Source: Erysipelotrichaceae bacterium
GTDB lineage: Bacteria; Bacillota_I; Bacilli_A; Erysipelotrichales; Erysipelotrichaceae
Assembly (NCBI GenBank): GCA_024681275.1
Contig: JAILBD010000058.1
Span: 1 to 20,793 of the forward strand
Length of the DNA stretch: 20,793 nt
Direction of reading: 5' to 3'
Part shown: in pieces, positions 1 to 7,300 of the stretch
Position numbering within the stretch: position 1 is the stretch's first letter
Layout of the letters: each line of letters opens with the position of its first letter
Translations under genes and position numbers: made by a program
The notes under the pieces: model-generated
Database searches by the model: none
What the model was told of the DNA's origin: nothing
What the model saw: only the letters and a program-made list of their open reading frames with translations

Positions 1-1
1 T

Positions 2-670
2 GAAGCGATGTTCCTGGCTTCCATTTGAAAATGTCTTGACACCATCGGCATATCCGACCATTCCTGCTTGTCCTTCGACCCGGGCTATTGCCTCTTGGAT
101 CAAAGATATGAGGAATATGTGAAGACTCTCGACTGCCCTAAAGAGAAGTACATGGATCGTATCAGGAGCCTGAAAGGCATCGAATTCGACTATTTCTCGG
201 AATCGATCCCCCAAGGCCTCGATTACATCATCGGCTCCCTGCATTATGTCAAAGTGGGCGACAGACATCTTTCCGTCGATCTGAGTGCAGATTCATTCAG
301 AAACAACATCGAAGCCTGCTTTGATGCAGACCCCTACGCCTTCTGTGAACTCTACTATGAGACCCTTTGCGACCTCTATGAAAAGACACATTGCGATATC
401 GTCGGCCATTTCGATCTCGTCAGCAAATACAACGAAGGGAACGCCTTCTTTGACGAGTCCAACGACCGCTACCGCCACGCCTGGAGAAAAGCGATGCTGA
501 AACTGATCCCGCAGGCAAAGTACTTCGAGATCAATCACGGCGCCGTCAATAAAGGGCTGCGCTCAGCCCCCTATCCCTCCAAAGAGATGCTCGATTATCT
601 CTATGCCCACGGCGGAAAGACGATCGATACTTCCGATTCCCACAGCATTGCCACGATTGGCATGTTCTGA
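2..670 (+). pseudogene. PHP-family histidinol-phosphatase-like gene remnant (5' end outside window)
   Basis: The protein resembles the PHP-fold phosphatases (HisJ type) that release phosphate from histidinol phosphate. The visible family signatures are TIGISDHS near the left end, GHFDL in the middle, EINHGAVNKGLRSAPYPS and SDSHS near the end; these carry metal-ligand His and Asp residues. Two lesions show. The frame that reads EAMFLASI (2-25) is broken by TGA at 26-28 and then continues in the same frame as KCLDTIGISDHS, so the homology spans the stop. At the 3' end the protein stops at TGA 668-670 right after the SDSHSIATIGMF segment, where relatives run on for some tens of residues. Translation could in principle restart at TTG 68, but that would remove the N-terminal metal motifs. 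Trp is written TGG elsewhere in the window, so TGA is a stop here. I call it a decaying gene; a base error at 26-28 is the alternative for the first lesion. A histidine-pathway role is not supported by neighbours. Confidence 0.65.
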
Positions 671-677
671 ACAAACA

Positions 678-710
678 AAAGACACGGATCTCTCCGTGCC
701 TTTTTCTTAA
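678..710. terminator. Bidirectional Rho-independent terminator
   Basis: CACGGA (683-688) pairs with TCCGTG (693-698) around a four-base loop. The plus strand follows with TTTTTCTT and the minus strand with TCTTTTGTTTG. It lies between the convergent ends of the phosphatase remnant and telA, so it can serve both. Confidence 0.75.
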
Positions 711-719
711 GATCTTTTC

Positions 720-1895
720 TTATTTGTTGATGACATCTGTCAGCTCATGCTGAAGCTGCGTTTCGATGCGGCGCAGTTCGGTCTGAGCGGCCAGTCTCTT
801 CTCTCTGCCTTCGGTCTGGATGCGCTTGACTTCTTCCAGCGTTTCGATGAGCTTCTTGTTGGTCTCCGTGAGCGTCTCGATATCGACGATGCCTCTTTCA
901 GATTCCTTGGCTGTTTCGATCGTAGCCATCTTGAGTGCCTCGGCATTTTCCTTCAGCATCTTGTTGGTCATCTCAGATACTTCGTTCTGAGCCTTGACAG
1001 CCTCTTTCGAATGAGCGATGCCCAATGCGATCAGCATCTGTGACTTCCAGAGCGGGATCGTGTTGACCAGAGTCGACTGGATCTTCTCTGTCATCAGCGT
1101 ATCGTTGTTCTGGACCAGGCGGATCTGCGGAGCCATCTGGATGGAGACCATCCTCGTCAGTTCCAGGTCATGCAGTTTCTTCTCAAAACGGGTGATCGCT
1201 TCAGACAGGTCGTTGGCAGCCTGTGCATCCTCAGGAAGTCCGGATTCCTCCGCCTTCTTCAAAGCAGCCGGCAGATCAGTCTTCTTGATCTCTTCCAGAC
1301 GCTTGTAACCGGCCAGGATGTACATCGTCAGTTCCTTGAAGTTGACCAGGTTCTTCTCATAGAGCTGATCCAGCAGGGAGATGTCCTTCATCAGTGTGAT
1401 CTGATGGTTCTCCAGGATCTTGACGATCTTGTCGACGTTGGCATTGGCGCTGTCATATTTCGCTTTGACATCATTGATCGAATTGGAAGTCTTCTTGAAC
1501 AGTTTTGCAAAGAAACCGTCGTTCTTCTCATCGACATCAAAATTCCTCAGTTCCGAAACCAGATCCAGCAAGGTATCGCCGACTGTATCGATATCCTTTG
1601 TCCTGACGTTCTTTAAAGCCGTATCCGAGAAATCGGCGACCTTCGACTGCGCTGTCGCGCCATACTGTAAGACGGTATTGGTCTCCATGATATCGATCTG
1701 CTTGGAGAACTCTTCGACCATCTTCTTCTCTTCTTCAGTCAGGCTGGAATCATCCAGCTTTGCATAACCGACCACATCAGAGACCGGAACAGTCGCATGT
1801 TCCTTTTCTTCTTCGATCTGTTCTTCGCTTACTGTTTCCTCCGCAACTGCCTCTTCCCCTAAAGTCAGCACGATCTTTTCTTCATTTTCTGCCAT
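720..1895 (-). CDS. Toxic anion resistance protein (TelA/KlaA family)
   Basis: This 391-residue protein is a full-length member of the TelA family, first linked to tellurite and other toxic-anion resistance; the biochemical role is not settled. It is soluble: no signal peptide or membrane segment is visible. The first 45 or so residues are acidic and low complexity (runs of E and V). The rest is almost entirely helical and charged, with long coiled-coil-like stretches, and the final 90 residues (KMLKENAEALKMATIETAKE onward) are the most family-typical part. The ATG at 1895 has AAGGAG seven bases upstream. The gene starts 14 bases after the parB stop, with no terminator between, so it is very likely the last gene of the rsmG-noc-parA-parB operon. 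That placement suggests co-expression with the chromosome segregation machinery, which does not by itself prove a segregation role. Confidence 0.85.
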   Translation of the reverse strand: MAENEEKIVLTLGEEAVAEETVSEEQIEEEKEHATVPVSDVVGYAKLDDSSLTEEEKKMVEEFSKQIDIMETNTVLQYGATAQSKVADFSDTALKNVRTKDIDTVGDTLLDLVSELRNFDVDEKNDGFFAKLFKKTSNSINDVKAKYDSANANVDKIVKILENHQITLMKDISLLDQLYEKNLVNFKELTMYILAGYKRLEEIKKTDLPAALKKAEESGLPEDAQAANDLSEAITRFEKKLHDLELTRMVSIQMAPQIRLVQNNDTLMTEKIQSTLVNTIPLWKSQMLIALGIAHSKEAVKAQNEVSEMTNKMLKENAEALKMATIETAKESERGIVDIETLTETNKKLIETLEEVKRIQTEGREKRLAAQTELRRIETQLQHELTDVINK

Positions 1896-1909
1896 ATTTA
1901 ACTCCTTTT

Positions 1910-2785
1910 CTAGTCCTCAATGACACCCATTATTTCTAATATCCTGTTGAGATCCTCAATATCAGTATACCTGATACTGATGTTTTTGTTTCCGATCTCA
2001 ACTCTTGTTCCGAATTTTTTACGCAGACGGTCCTCGACATCCTGAGTGAAAGGATCCTTCTCCTTCTCTGCGGACACCTTAGGCCCCTTCTTATTCTCGT
2101 TTCCTGAGATGAGCTTCTCCAGTTCCCTGACCGAAAGACCGTCTCTGATCGTCCTTTCCGCCAGAGCGATCATCTTCTCCTCGTTCTGCGCTCCCAGCAG
2201 CGTCCTGGCCTGACCGTAAGAGAGGATGCCCTGGTTGACCTTCTCCTTGATCTCGTCCGGCAAAGTCAGCAGCCTCAGCATGTTCGCCACATTGGTGCGG
2301 GATTTGCCCAGACGCTTTGCCAGCTGATCCTGCGTATAACCCAGTTTCTTGATCAGCTGCTGATAGGCGCTGGCCTCCTCGATCGGCGTGAGATCCTTAC
2401 GCTGAATGTTCTCCAACAGCGAGATCTCCATCATCTGCTTGTCATCAAAGTCGACGATGATGGCAGGGATGCTCGTCTTGCCCGCCATTTTGGAAGCTCT
2501 GAGCCTCCTCTCGCCGGCGACCAGTTCATAACCGCTCAGCGACTTCCTGACCAGGATCGGCTGGAAGACGCCGTTCTCCTTGATTGATTCCGCCAGTTCC
2601 TTCAGACCGTTCTCATCGAATTCCTTGCGCGGCTGATAGGGATTCGGACGGATCGATGAGATCGACAACTCATCCGTGCCCTTCGCATTGTTCTGAGCGC
2701 TCTTTTCGATATCATCCAGGAAGGAATCGATATCCTCCCCGAAGATCGCATCCAGGCCCTTGCCCAGTTTCTTCCTAGTCGCCAT
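1910..2785 (-). CDS. parB: Chromosome partitioning protein ParB (Spo0J)
   Basis: ParB is the CTP-dependent clamp that loads at parS sites near oriC, spreads along DNA and recruits SMC condensin; ParA moves the complexes. The 291 residues show the standard order: an N-terminal KKLGKGLDAIF segment (residues 5-15) of the type that contacts ParA, the CTP-binding domain with GERRLR at 91-96 and ENIQRKDL near 125, a helix-turn-helix DNA-binding domain (TQDQLAKRLGKSRTNVANML, 151-170), and a C-terminal dimerisation region. The start ATG at 2785 has GGAGGT five bases ahead and lies inside the last codons of parA (11-base overlap), which indicates translational coupling. It differs from the shorter noc product by keeping the N-terminal ParA-contact segment and by a different recognition helix. 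Confidence 0.95.
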   Translation of the reverse strand: MATRKKLGKGLDAIFGEDIDSFLDDIEKSAQNNAKGTDELSISSIRPNPYQPRKEFDENGLKELAESIKENGVFQPILVRKSLSGYELVAGERRLRASKMAGKTSIPAIIVDFDDKQMMEISLLENIQRKDLTPIEEASAYQQLIKKLGYTQDQLAKRLGKSRTNVANMLRLLTLPDEIKEKVNQGILSYGQARTLLGAQNEEKMIALAERTIRDGLSVRELEKLISGNENKKGPKVSAEKEKDPFTQDVEDRLRKKFGTRVEIGNKNISIRYTDIEDLNRILEIMGVIED

Positions 2786-3560
2786 CCCTGACCTCCGAAC
2801 CGGCTGTCAGCACTTCCCTCGTCAAGGCGACATAAGCCTTGGCGCCTTCGGAAGTGATGGCATAGTCATAGATCGAAAGACCCATGCTCGGCGCTTCTGA
2901 AAGCTTGATATTGCGCGGGATATAGGTCTTGTAAGCCTTCTCCTTGAAGTGTTTGCGGATCTCCTGCCCGACTTCCGCAGAAAGATTGGTCCTGGCATCA
3001 TACATCGTCAGCAGGACGCCTTCGATCTTCAGATTCGGATTGAAGAGCTTCTGCACCAGACGGATCGTCTGCAGAAGCTGCGTGATACCTTCCAGAGCAT
3101 AGTACTCGCTCTGCACCGGGATCAGCACTGAATCGGCAGCCGTCAGGGCATTCGTATTCAGAAGGCCCAGTGAAGGCGGACAGTCGATGATGATGTAGTC
3201 GTATTCGTCCTTGATCGAAGCCAGGGCGTTCTTCAGCAGCTGTTCCCTGTTCTCTTCGATCTTTGCCAGCTCCAGATCCGCTCCGGCCAGATTGATGTTG
3301 GCCGGCAAAAGATCGAGCGGAGGCTTCTGCATCTTCTTCAGACAGTCCCTGATGTTCACGTCATTCAGGATCGCATCATAGGCCGTCAGATCTCTGAGCC
3401 CGACTCTATGACCGACACCCTGTGTCGCATTGCCCTGCGGATCGAAGTCCACCAAGAGGACCTTTTTATTCACGTAAGCCAGGCCGGCAGCCAGATTGAT
3501 ACTGGTCGTTGTCTTGCCGACACCGCCCTTCTGATTTGCGATCGCGATCGTCTTTGCCAT
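2775..3560 (-). CDS. parA: Chromosome partitioning ATPase ParA (Soj)
   Basis: This is a 261-residue ParA/MinD-type P-loop ATPase, the usual length of chromosomal Soj proteins with no N-terminal DNA-binding extension. It binds DNA non-specifically as an ATP dimer and is stimulated to hydrolyse by ParB. Near residues 10-18 it has the deviant Walker A motif KGGVGKTTT, which includes the signature first Lys; later come VDFDPQGNAT (Walker A') and IIIDCPPSLGLL (Walker B). AGGAGG precedes the ATG at 3560 by six bases. It sits ten bases after the noc stop and overlaps parB, in the classical soj-spo0J order. In Bacillus, Soj also controls DnaA at the origin; whether that holds here cannot be seen from the sequence. 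Confidence 0.95.
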   Translation of the reverse strand: MAKTIAIANQKGGVGKTTTSINLAAGLAYVNKKVLLVDFDPQGNATQGVGHRVGLRDLTAYDAILNDVNIRDCLKKMQKPPLDLLPANINLAGADLELAKIEENREQLLKNALASIKDEYDYIIIDCPPSLGLLNTNALTAADSVLIPVQSEYYALEGITQLLQTIRLVQKLFNPNLKIEGVLLTMYDARTNLSAEVGQEIRKHFKEKAYKTYIPRNIKLSEAPSMGLSIYDYAITSEGAKAYVALTREVLTAGSEVRDGD

Positions 3561-3570
3561 ATCCGTCCTC

Positions 3571-4320
3571 CTACTTCTTCATCTTGATGACGAGCTTGAC
3601 ACTGTCATCGTACTCCGTGACCTGCAGATCCGCATCGATGCCTGAACGGCGGCACAGATCAAAGGCCTCCCTGATCGTGTTGATGCCGATCTTCACGTTG
3701 TTGGAAACGCCTTTGGAATGATGCTTCTCTGTCAGCTCCTTGATATATTCCTCTGTCTTGGAGACATTGTATTTGCGGTTTGTGATGGTCAGATAGACCT
3801 CTTCCAGTTTCTCCGCCGGCACATTCAAAAGAGCCCTCGCATGGCGCTCCGTGATCGTCCCATGCGCGATCGCCTGTTTGATGTATTCAGGAAGCTTCAG
3901 AAGACGCAGCTTGTTGGCGACCGTCGACTGACGATATCCCAGCCTCTCAGCCAGCTCATTCTGGGTCAGATTCTCGGAACGCATGATCCTCTGCATCGCC
4001 ATCGCCTGCTCGATCGCATTCAGATCCTCTCTCTGCAGATTCTCGATCAGAGCCAGATTGGCGGATTCATCATCGCTCGACTCCATGATGATGGCCTCGA
4101 TATCGTTGGCCCCATTCAGAAGGCAGGCGCGATATCTCCTTTCGCCGGCGATCAGTTCGAACTTATCCCCGTTCTTGCGCACAGTGACCGGCTGCAGCAG
4201 ACCGTTCTGCTTGATCGACTCAGCCAGGCCTTTGATCGAATCATCATAAAAATCCAGCCTCGGCTGATTCTTGTTCGGGATGATCTTATTCAGTTTGATT
4301 CTTACTATCTCTTTTTTCAT
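3571..4320 (-). CDS. noc: Nucleoid occlusion protein Noc-like (ParB paralogue)
   Basis: This 249-residue ParB paralogue occupies the noc position between rsmG and parA. In Bacillus, Noc binds dispersed sites, clamps DNA in a CTP-dependent way and tethers it to the membrane so that the division septum cannot form over the nucleoid. Visible parts are the CTP-binding domain (GERRYR at 59-64, ENLQREDL near 93-100), the helix-turn-helix around residues 118-143 (LTQNELAERLGYRQSTVANK) and a C-terminal dimer domain. The protein starts directly at the beta strand that precedes PNKNQPR. It has no N-terminal extension equivalent to the amphipathic membrane-targeting helix of Bacillus Noc, and TAA codons in frame upstream (4342-4344, 4333-4335) exclude a longer start. 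The ATG overlaps the rsmG stop (ATGA). It could also be called a second ParB; position and recognition helix favour Noc. Confidence 0.85.
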   Translation of the reverse strand: MKKEIVRIKLNKIIPNKNQPRLDFYDDSIKGLAESIKQNGLLQPVTVRKNGDKFELIAGERRYRACLLNGANDIEAIIMESSDDESANLALIENLQREDLNAIEQAMAMQRIMRSENLTQNELAERLGYRQSTVANKLRLLKLPEYIKQAIAHGTITERHARALLNVPAEKLEEVYLTITNRKYNVSKTEEYIKELTEKHHSKGVSNNVKIGINTIREAFDLCRRSGIDADLQVTEYDDSVKLVIKMKK

Positions 4321-5012
4321 AATGGACTCTTCTTAATTATATTATATTTCCTAGGATATTTTATAGGGGTTGCCTTCACTTTTCTGAAATAACTGATGAC
4401 ACGCTGATCGCCATTCAGGATCCGCTCATCCGCGATCCATTCGACCTCAAAACCCATCGTCCGGATCGCCTTTTCAGCATCTCTGATCTCATTCCTTCCG
4501 TCTCTTCCCCTCATGCAGATGAAATGCCCGTCCTTCTTCACCATGGCTCCGCACACTTCGATCAGCGCATTCAGGTTGGAAACCGCTCTGGCCGTCACAT
4601 AGTCAAAGGCTTCCCGATGTTTCAATGACCAGTCTTCACCCCGCTCATTGACGACCTCTATGCCCTTGAGAGACAGCTTGTCGATCAGCGAAGCCAGAAA
4701 GACGCATCTCTTATGCAAAGGCTCGATCAGTGTGACCTGCAGATCGGGATAGACGATCTTCAGCACCACCCCGGGAAAACCGGCTCCTGTTCCCACATCG
4801 GCCAGACTTCCCTTCATATCCCCCTTCGCCGCCAGCAAAGAATCATAAAAATGCTTATCCAGCACTTCCTCGTATTCCGTGATGGCGCTCAGATTGATCT
4901 TCTCGTTGTATTCTTTCAGATAGGCCGCATAGGCATCGAGCTGATCCTTCATCACATCATCGATGCGGATCCCTCTTTCTTCCAGAGCAGCCTTAAAAAC
5001 ATCAAAGGTCAT
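4317..5012 (-). CDS. rsmG: 16S rRNA (guanine(527)-N7)-methyltransferase RsmG
   Basis: RsmG (GidB) transfers a methyl group from S-adenosylmethionine to N7 of G527 in the 530 loop of 16S rRNA; loss gives low-level streptomycin resistance in other bacteria. The 231-residue protein has the family N-terminus (EYNEKINLSAITE at about 34-46, then HFYDSL), the SAM-binding motif ADVGTGAGFPG at 71-81, TLIEPLHKR, TARAVSNL and the C-terminal PIKYPRKYN segment. The start at 5012 matches the N-terminus of Bacillus RsmG by length. It has no Shine-Dalgarno sequence, and a TATAAT lies only six bases upstream (see separate entry). It is first in the operon with noc, parA, parB and telA. The usual upstream partner mnmG is absent here and is replaced by an SDR gene beyond a terminator. 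Confidence 0.95.
   Translation of the reverse strand: MTFDVFKAALEERGIRIDDVMKDQLDAYAAYLKEYNEKINLSAITEYEEVLDKHFYDSLLAAKGDMKGSLADVGTGAGFPGVVLKIVYPDLQVTLIEPLHKRCVFLASLIDKLSLKGIEVVNERGEDWSLKHREAFDYVTARAVSNLNALIEVCGAMVKKDGHFICMRGRDGRNEIRDAEKAIRTMGFEVEWIADERILNGDQRVISYFRKVKATPIKYPRKYNIIKKSPL
4346..4359. promoter_or_regulatory. Possible Noc binding site (NBS-like palindrome)
   Basis: ATTTCCTAGGATAT matches the Bacillus Noc consensus ATTTCCCGGGAAAT at 11 of 14 positions and has a perfect 8-base palindromic core. It lies in the last codons of rsmG, 26 bases upstream of the noc start. The match is suggestive only: an AT-rich 14-mer can occur by chance, and the recognition sequence of this Noc is unknown. 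Confidence 0.25.
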
Positions 5013-5018
5013 AACTCA

Positions 5019-5024
5019 ATTATA
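5019..5024 (-). promoter_or_regulatory. Putative -10 box for the rsmG-noc-par operon
   Basis: TATAAT on the minus strand ends six bases before the rsmG ATG, which would put the transcript start at or next to the start codon. I see no convincing -35 box at 16-18 bases and no TGn extension, so this may be coincidental. Confidence 0.4.
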
Positions 5025-5064
5025 CTTGATTTGGCATTGACCACAGCGTCATTTTTTACCCACA

Positions 5065-5090
5065 TCAAAAAACGGCGTCCAGCGCCGTTC
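5065..5090 (-). terminator. Rho-independent terminator after the SDR gene
   Basis: On the minus strand AACGGCG pairs with CGCCGTT (plus 5083-5089 and 5071-5077) around a five-base loop, and TTTTG follows. It isolates the rsmG operon from the gene upstream. Confidence 0.85.
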
Positions 5091-5122
5091 TCTCTCATTT
5101 ATTCAGATGCAGGGATCCGAAG

Positions 5123-6148
5123 CTATATGCCCTCTGTGAACTTCCCGGCAAATTCCTTGTAGCGTCTGATCGTCTCATCACACCACCTGTCAAAATCGGG
5201 ATCCTCTTTCTTCTCTTCCGGATGGGCATTCATATATCCGACAAAGATCTGCGCACCCTTTCTGATATCGATATCAAAAACGGCATCAGGACAAAACTCT
5301 CTCACCTTTGAGATATCAAAGATGCAGGAAAAATGCTTGTCCCCGTGCATCGTCGATCTGAGATCATAGGTCTTTGATGCATCCAGCAGATATTCGCTGA
5401 TATAGACCGGCTTGTATTCCACACCCAAGGCGTCAGCCAGAGCCTCATAGATCATATCCCACGTACAAGGCTCGGGATCCATGATCTGATAGATCTCACC
5501 GATGGTCTTTTCATTGCAGACCAGAGGCGTGAACAGTTTTGCAAAGTCATCCGCATGGGTGCAAGCCCAGACACCCTGGCCATCCCCATGAACGATGACC
5601 TCCTTGCCTGCCAGCATCCTGGAAGCCACAGACCAGTAACTTTTTCCCTTCACAGACAGGGGATATCTTCCATCCGAATAAGTCTGCGTCGGCCTGACGA
5701 TCGTGACCGGGAAGCCCTCTTCCTCATATTTTTCAAGAAAGAACTTCTCACAGGCCTCTTTGTCCCGTCCATACTGATAATAGCGGTTGCCGTAAGCCAT
5801 CGTCTCATCGACATTGCAGGAAGTCGAATGATCCAGGACACAGACCGTCGAGATGAAGATGAACTGTCTGGTCTTCTCACGGAAAAGCTGATATCTGGCC
5901 TTTGCCTCATCGATATTCATGATGATGAAATCGATGACAGAATCAAATTCCCTGCCCTCCAGCAGCTTCTTCACACCCTCGGGATCATTCCTGATGTCTC
6001 CCGTCAGCCGTCTGACACTTTCCGGAAAAGGATCTCTTCTCTTGCCCCTGTTCAGGATGTATAACTCGACATCCGGATCATTTGCCAAAGCCATCGTCAC
6101 GGGCGTGGAGATCGTTCCCGTCCCGCCGATCACAAGCACTTTCTTCAT
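5123..6148 (-). CDS. NAD(P)-dependent epimerase/dehydratase-like (extended SDR) protein
   Basis: This 341-residue cytoplasmic protein belongs to the extended short-chain dehydrogenase/reductase superfamily. It opens with a Rossmann nucleotide-binding motif VIGGTGTIS (6-14), has DFIIMN and FIFIST strands, and carries a YxxxK catalytic pair at Tyr126 and Lys130 (YGRDK). It then has VTIVRPTQTYSDGRYP and a substrate domain. The pattern is that of nucleotide-sugar epimerase-like proteins, including CSP41-type members; the substrate cannot be told from sequence, and no sugar pathway genes are adjacent. AAGGAG lies about seven bases before the ATG at 6148. Terminators lie on both sides (6176-6196 upstream, 5065-5090 downstream). 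Only about 28 bases separate the upstream hairpin from the ATG, so it has either a very compact promoter or depends on readthrough. Confidence 0.75.
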   Translation of the reverse strand: MKKVLVIGGTGTISTPVTMALANDPDVELYILNRGKRRDPFPESVRRLTGDIRNDPEGVKKLLEGREFDSVIDFIIMNIDEAKARYQLFREKTRQFIFISTVCVLDHSTSCNVDETMAYGNRYYQYGRDKEACEKFFLEKYEEEGFPVTIVRPTQTYSDGRYPLSVKGKSYWSVASRMLAGKEVIVHGDGQGVWACTHADDFAKLFTPLVCNEKTIGEIYQIMDPEPCTWDMIYEALADALGVEYKPVYISEYLLDASKTYDLRSTMHGDKHFSCIFDISKVREFCPDAVFDIDIRKGAQIFVGYMNAHPEEKKEDPDFDRWCDETIRRYKEFAGKFTEGI

Positions 6149-6175
6149 TCTGTTCTCCTTTCACACAGAGATATA

Positions 6176-6196
6176 GAAAAAACGGACATTCCGTTT
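6176..6196 (-). terminator. Rho-independent terminator after the DUF362 gene
   Basis: On the minus strand AAACGGA (from 6196) and TCCGTTT (to 6180) pair around a three-base loop and run into a T tract. It begins 30 bases after the stop of the DUF362 gene. Confidence 0.75.
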
Positions 6197-6225
6197 CATG
6201 AAATACCCGTTTTCAGTTCAATATT

Positions 6226-7233
6226 CTAGAATTCGACTCTCTTGAACGGCTTGACATCCTTGACCGCCTCTTTCGGAGTGATCCTGACCTCATCGTTATC
6301 CAGATCGATCAGGATATAACGGTCATTGCCCATGCCAAGTTCCTTCATGTAAGAGAGCTGACGGAAACCGTGTCTGGTCTGCATCCTCTCCCAGAGATCG
6401 TGATTCTGCTCTGCCGTCATCGCATGGATGAGGTCGACACAAGCCGTATCGATCGCACAGATATCCGTGGAAGCCAGGATGCCGACGTTCGGCGTCACGA
6501 CCGGAGCCGCAGCGACCCCCTCACAGTCACAGGAGACCGACATGTTGCGCATGACATTGACATACGTGACATGTTTGCCGAAATGATCGATCGTCGCCTT
6601 GGTGGACTCGGAGATCTTCTCCATCAGTTCTTCCTCAGCCACGGACCACTGTCCTTCGCCCTCTCTGGCATGGATCATCTTCTTGCCGATCTTTCCATCG
6701 GCACAACCGATGCCGATATTCTTGTTGGAACCGCCGAAACCGCCCATCGTATGACCCTTGAAATGGGTCAGGGTGAACAGGGAATCGTATTTCAGCATGC
6801 TCTCACCGACCGTCATGTGATCGAACCACTTGCCGCCTTCGACCGGAAGATCCGCAGTGCCATCCGCATCCGTGATATCGACCGGACAGAACGTCCATCC
6901 GTTGACCTTCAGAGTCTCCCGATGCTTCTCTGTCGTATCGCGATCACCCACATAATAGGTATTGGTCTCGATGATCGTCGCATCCTTCAGAGTCTCGCTG
7001 GTCTCCATGACCTCTTTGACCCAGGACGCCGGCGTAAAATTCGGACCGTTCTTTTCACCGGTATGGAGCTTGATCGCCACCTTGCCGCAGATGTTCGCAT
7101 TCACTTTTTCGTAAGCTTTCCTGATGCCCGCTGGAGAGATATCCCTCGTAAAGTAGACGATGGATTCATTTCCCTTCCTCTCTTCAAACGGAACATACAC
7201 GTTGCCGTTTTTTGCTGCCTTGACTTCTGTCAT
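6226..7233 (-). CDS. DUF362 domain-containing protein, function unknown
   Basis: The 335-residue protein is a DUF362 family member. The recognisable parts are VAIKLHTGEKNGPNFTPASW in the N-terminal third, the central FTLTHFKGHTMGGFGGSNKNIGIG segment (the most conserved region of the family), and ASTDICAIDTACVDLI. Several family members carry a two-cluster ferredoxin insert with CxxCxxC spacing. This one has none: cysteines are scattered (FCPVD, IGCADG, SCDCEG, ICAID, ACVDL). No signal peptide or membrane segment is seen, so it should be cytoplasmic. The start at 7233 is supported by AGGAGG (7241-7246) at a seven-base spacing and a -10 box at 7260-7265. A terminator follows, so it is probably transcribed alone or by readthrough from the zinc-ribbon gene. 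The biochemical role of the family without ferredoxin is not established. Confidence 0.8.
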   Translation of the reverse strand: MTEVKAAKNGNVYVPFEERKGNESIVYFTRDISPAGIRKAYEKVNANICGKVAIKLHTGEKNGPNFTPASWVKEVMETSETLKDATIIETNTYYVGDRDTTEKHRETLKVNGWTFCPVDITDADGTADLPVEGGKWFDHMTVGESMLKYDSLFTLTHFKGHTMGGFGGSNKNIGIGCADGKIGKKMIHAREGEGQWSVAEEELMEKISESTKATIDHFGKHVTYVNVMRNMSVSCDCEGVAAAPVVTPNVGILASTDICAIDTACVDLIHAMTAEQNHDLWERMQTRHGFRQLSYMKELGMGNDRYILIDLDNDEVRITPKEAVKDVKPFKRVEF

Positions 7234-7259
7234 GATTTGTCCTCCTGTCTGACATGATC

Positions 7260-7265
7260 ATTATA
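7260..7265 (-). promoter_or_regulatory. Putative -10 box of the DUF362 gene
   Basis: A perfect TATAAT on the minus strand lies 26 bases before the ATG and is followed by an AGGAGG ribosome binding site. The -35 region at 17 bases is not consensus. Confidence 0.5.
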
Positions 7266-7300
7266 CGATCTTTTATGAACGATTTCCTTTGATAAGCCCA

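Noticed and set aside
26..28. TGA as selenocysteine or tryptophan.
   Set aside because: No selenocysteine insertion hairpin is evident, the position is not a catalytic Cys in the family, and Trp is TGG in the other genes.
3718..4392. A 224-codon plus-strand frame opposite noc.
   Set aside because: It is antisense to a conserved ParB-family gene and has no recognisable domain.
6194..6203. TTTCATGAAA as a possible parS site.
   Set aside because: It lacks the central CACGTG of parS (GTTTCACGTGAAAC) and lies next to a terminator hairpin. I saw no parS-like site elsewhere in the window.
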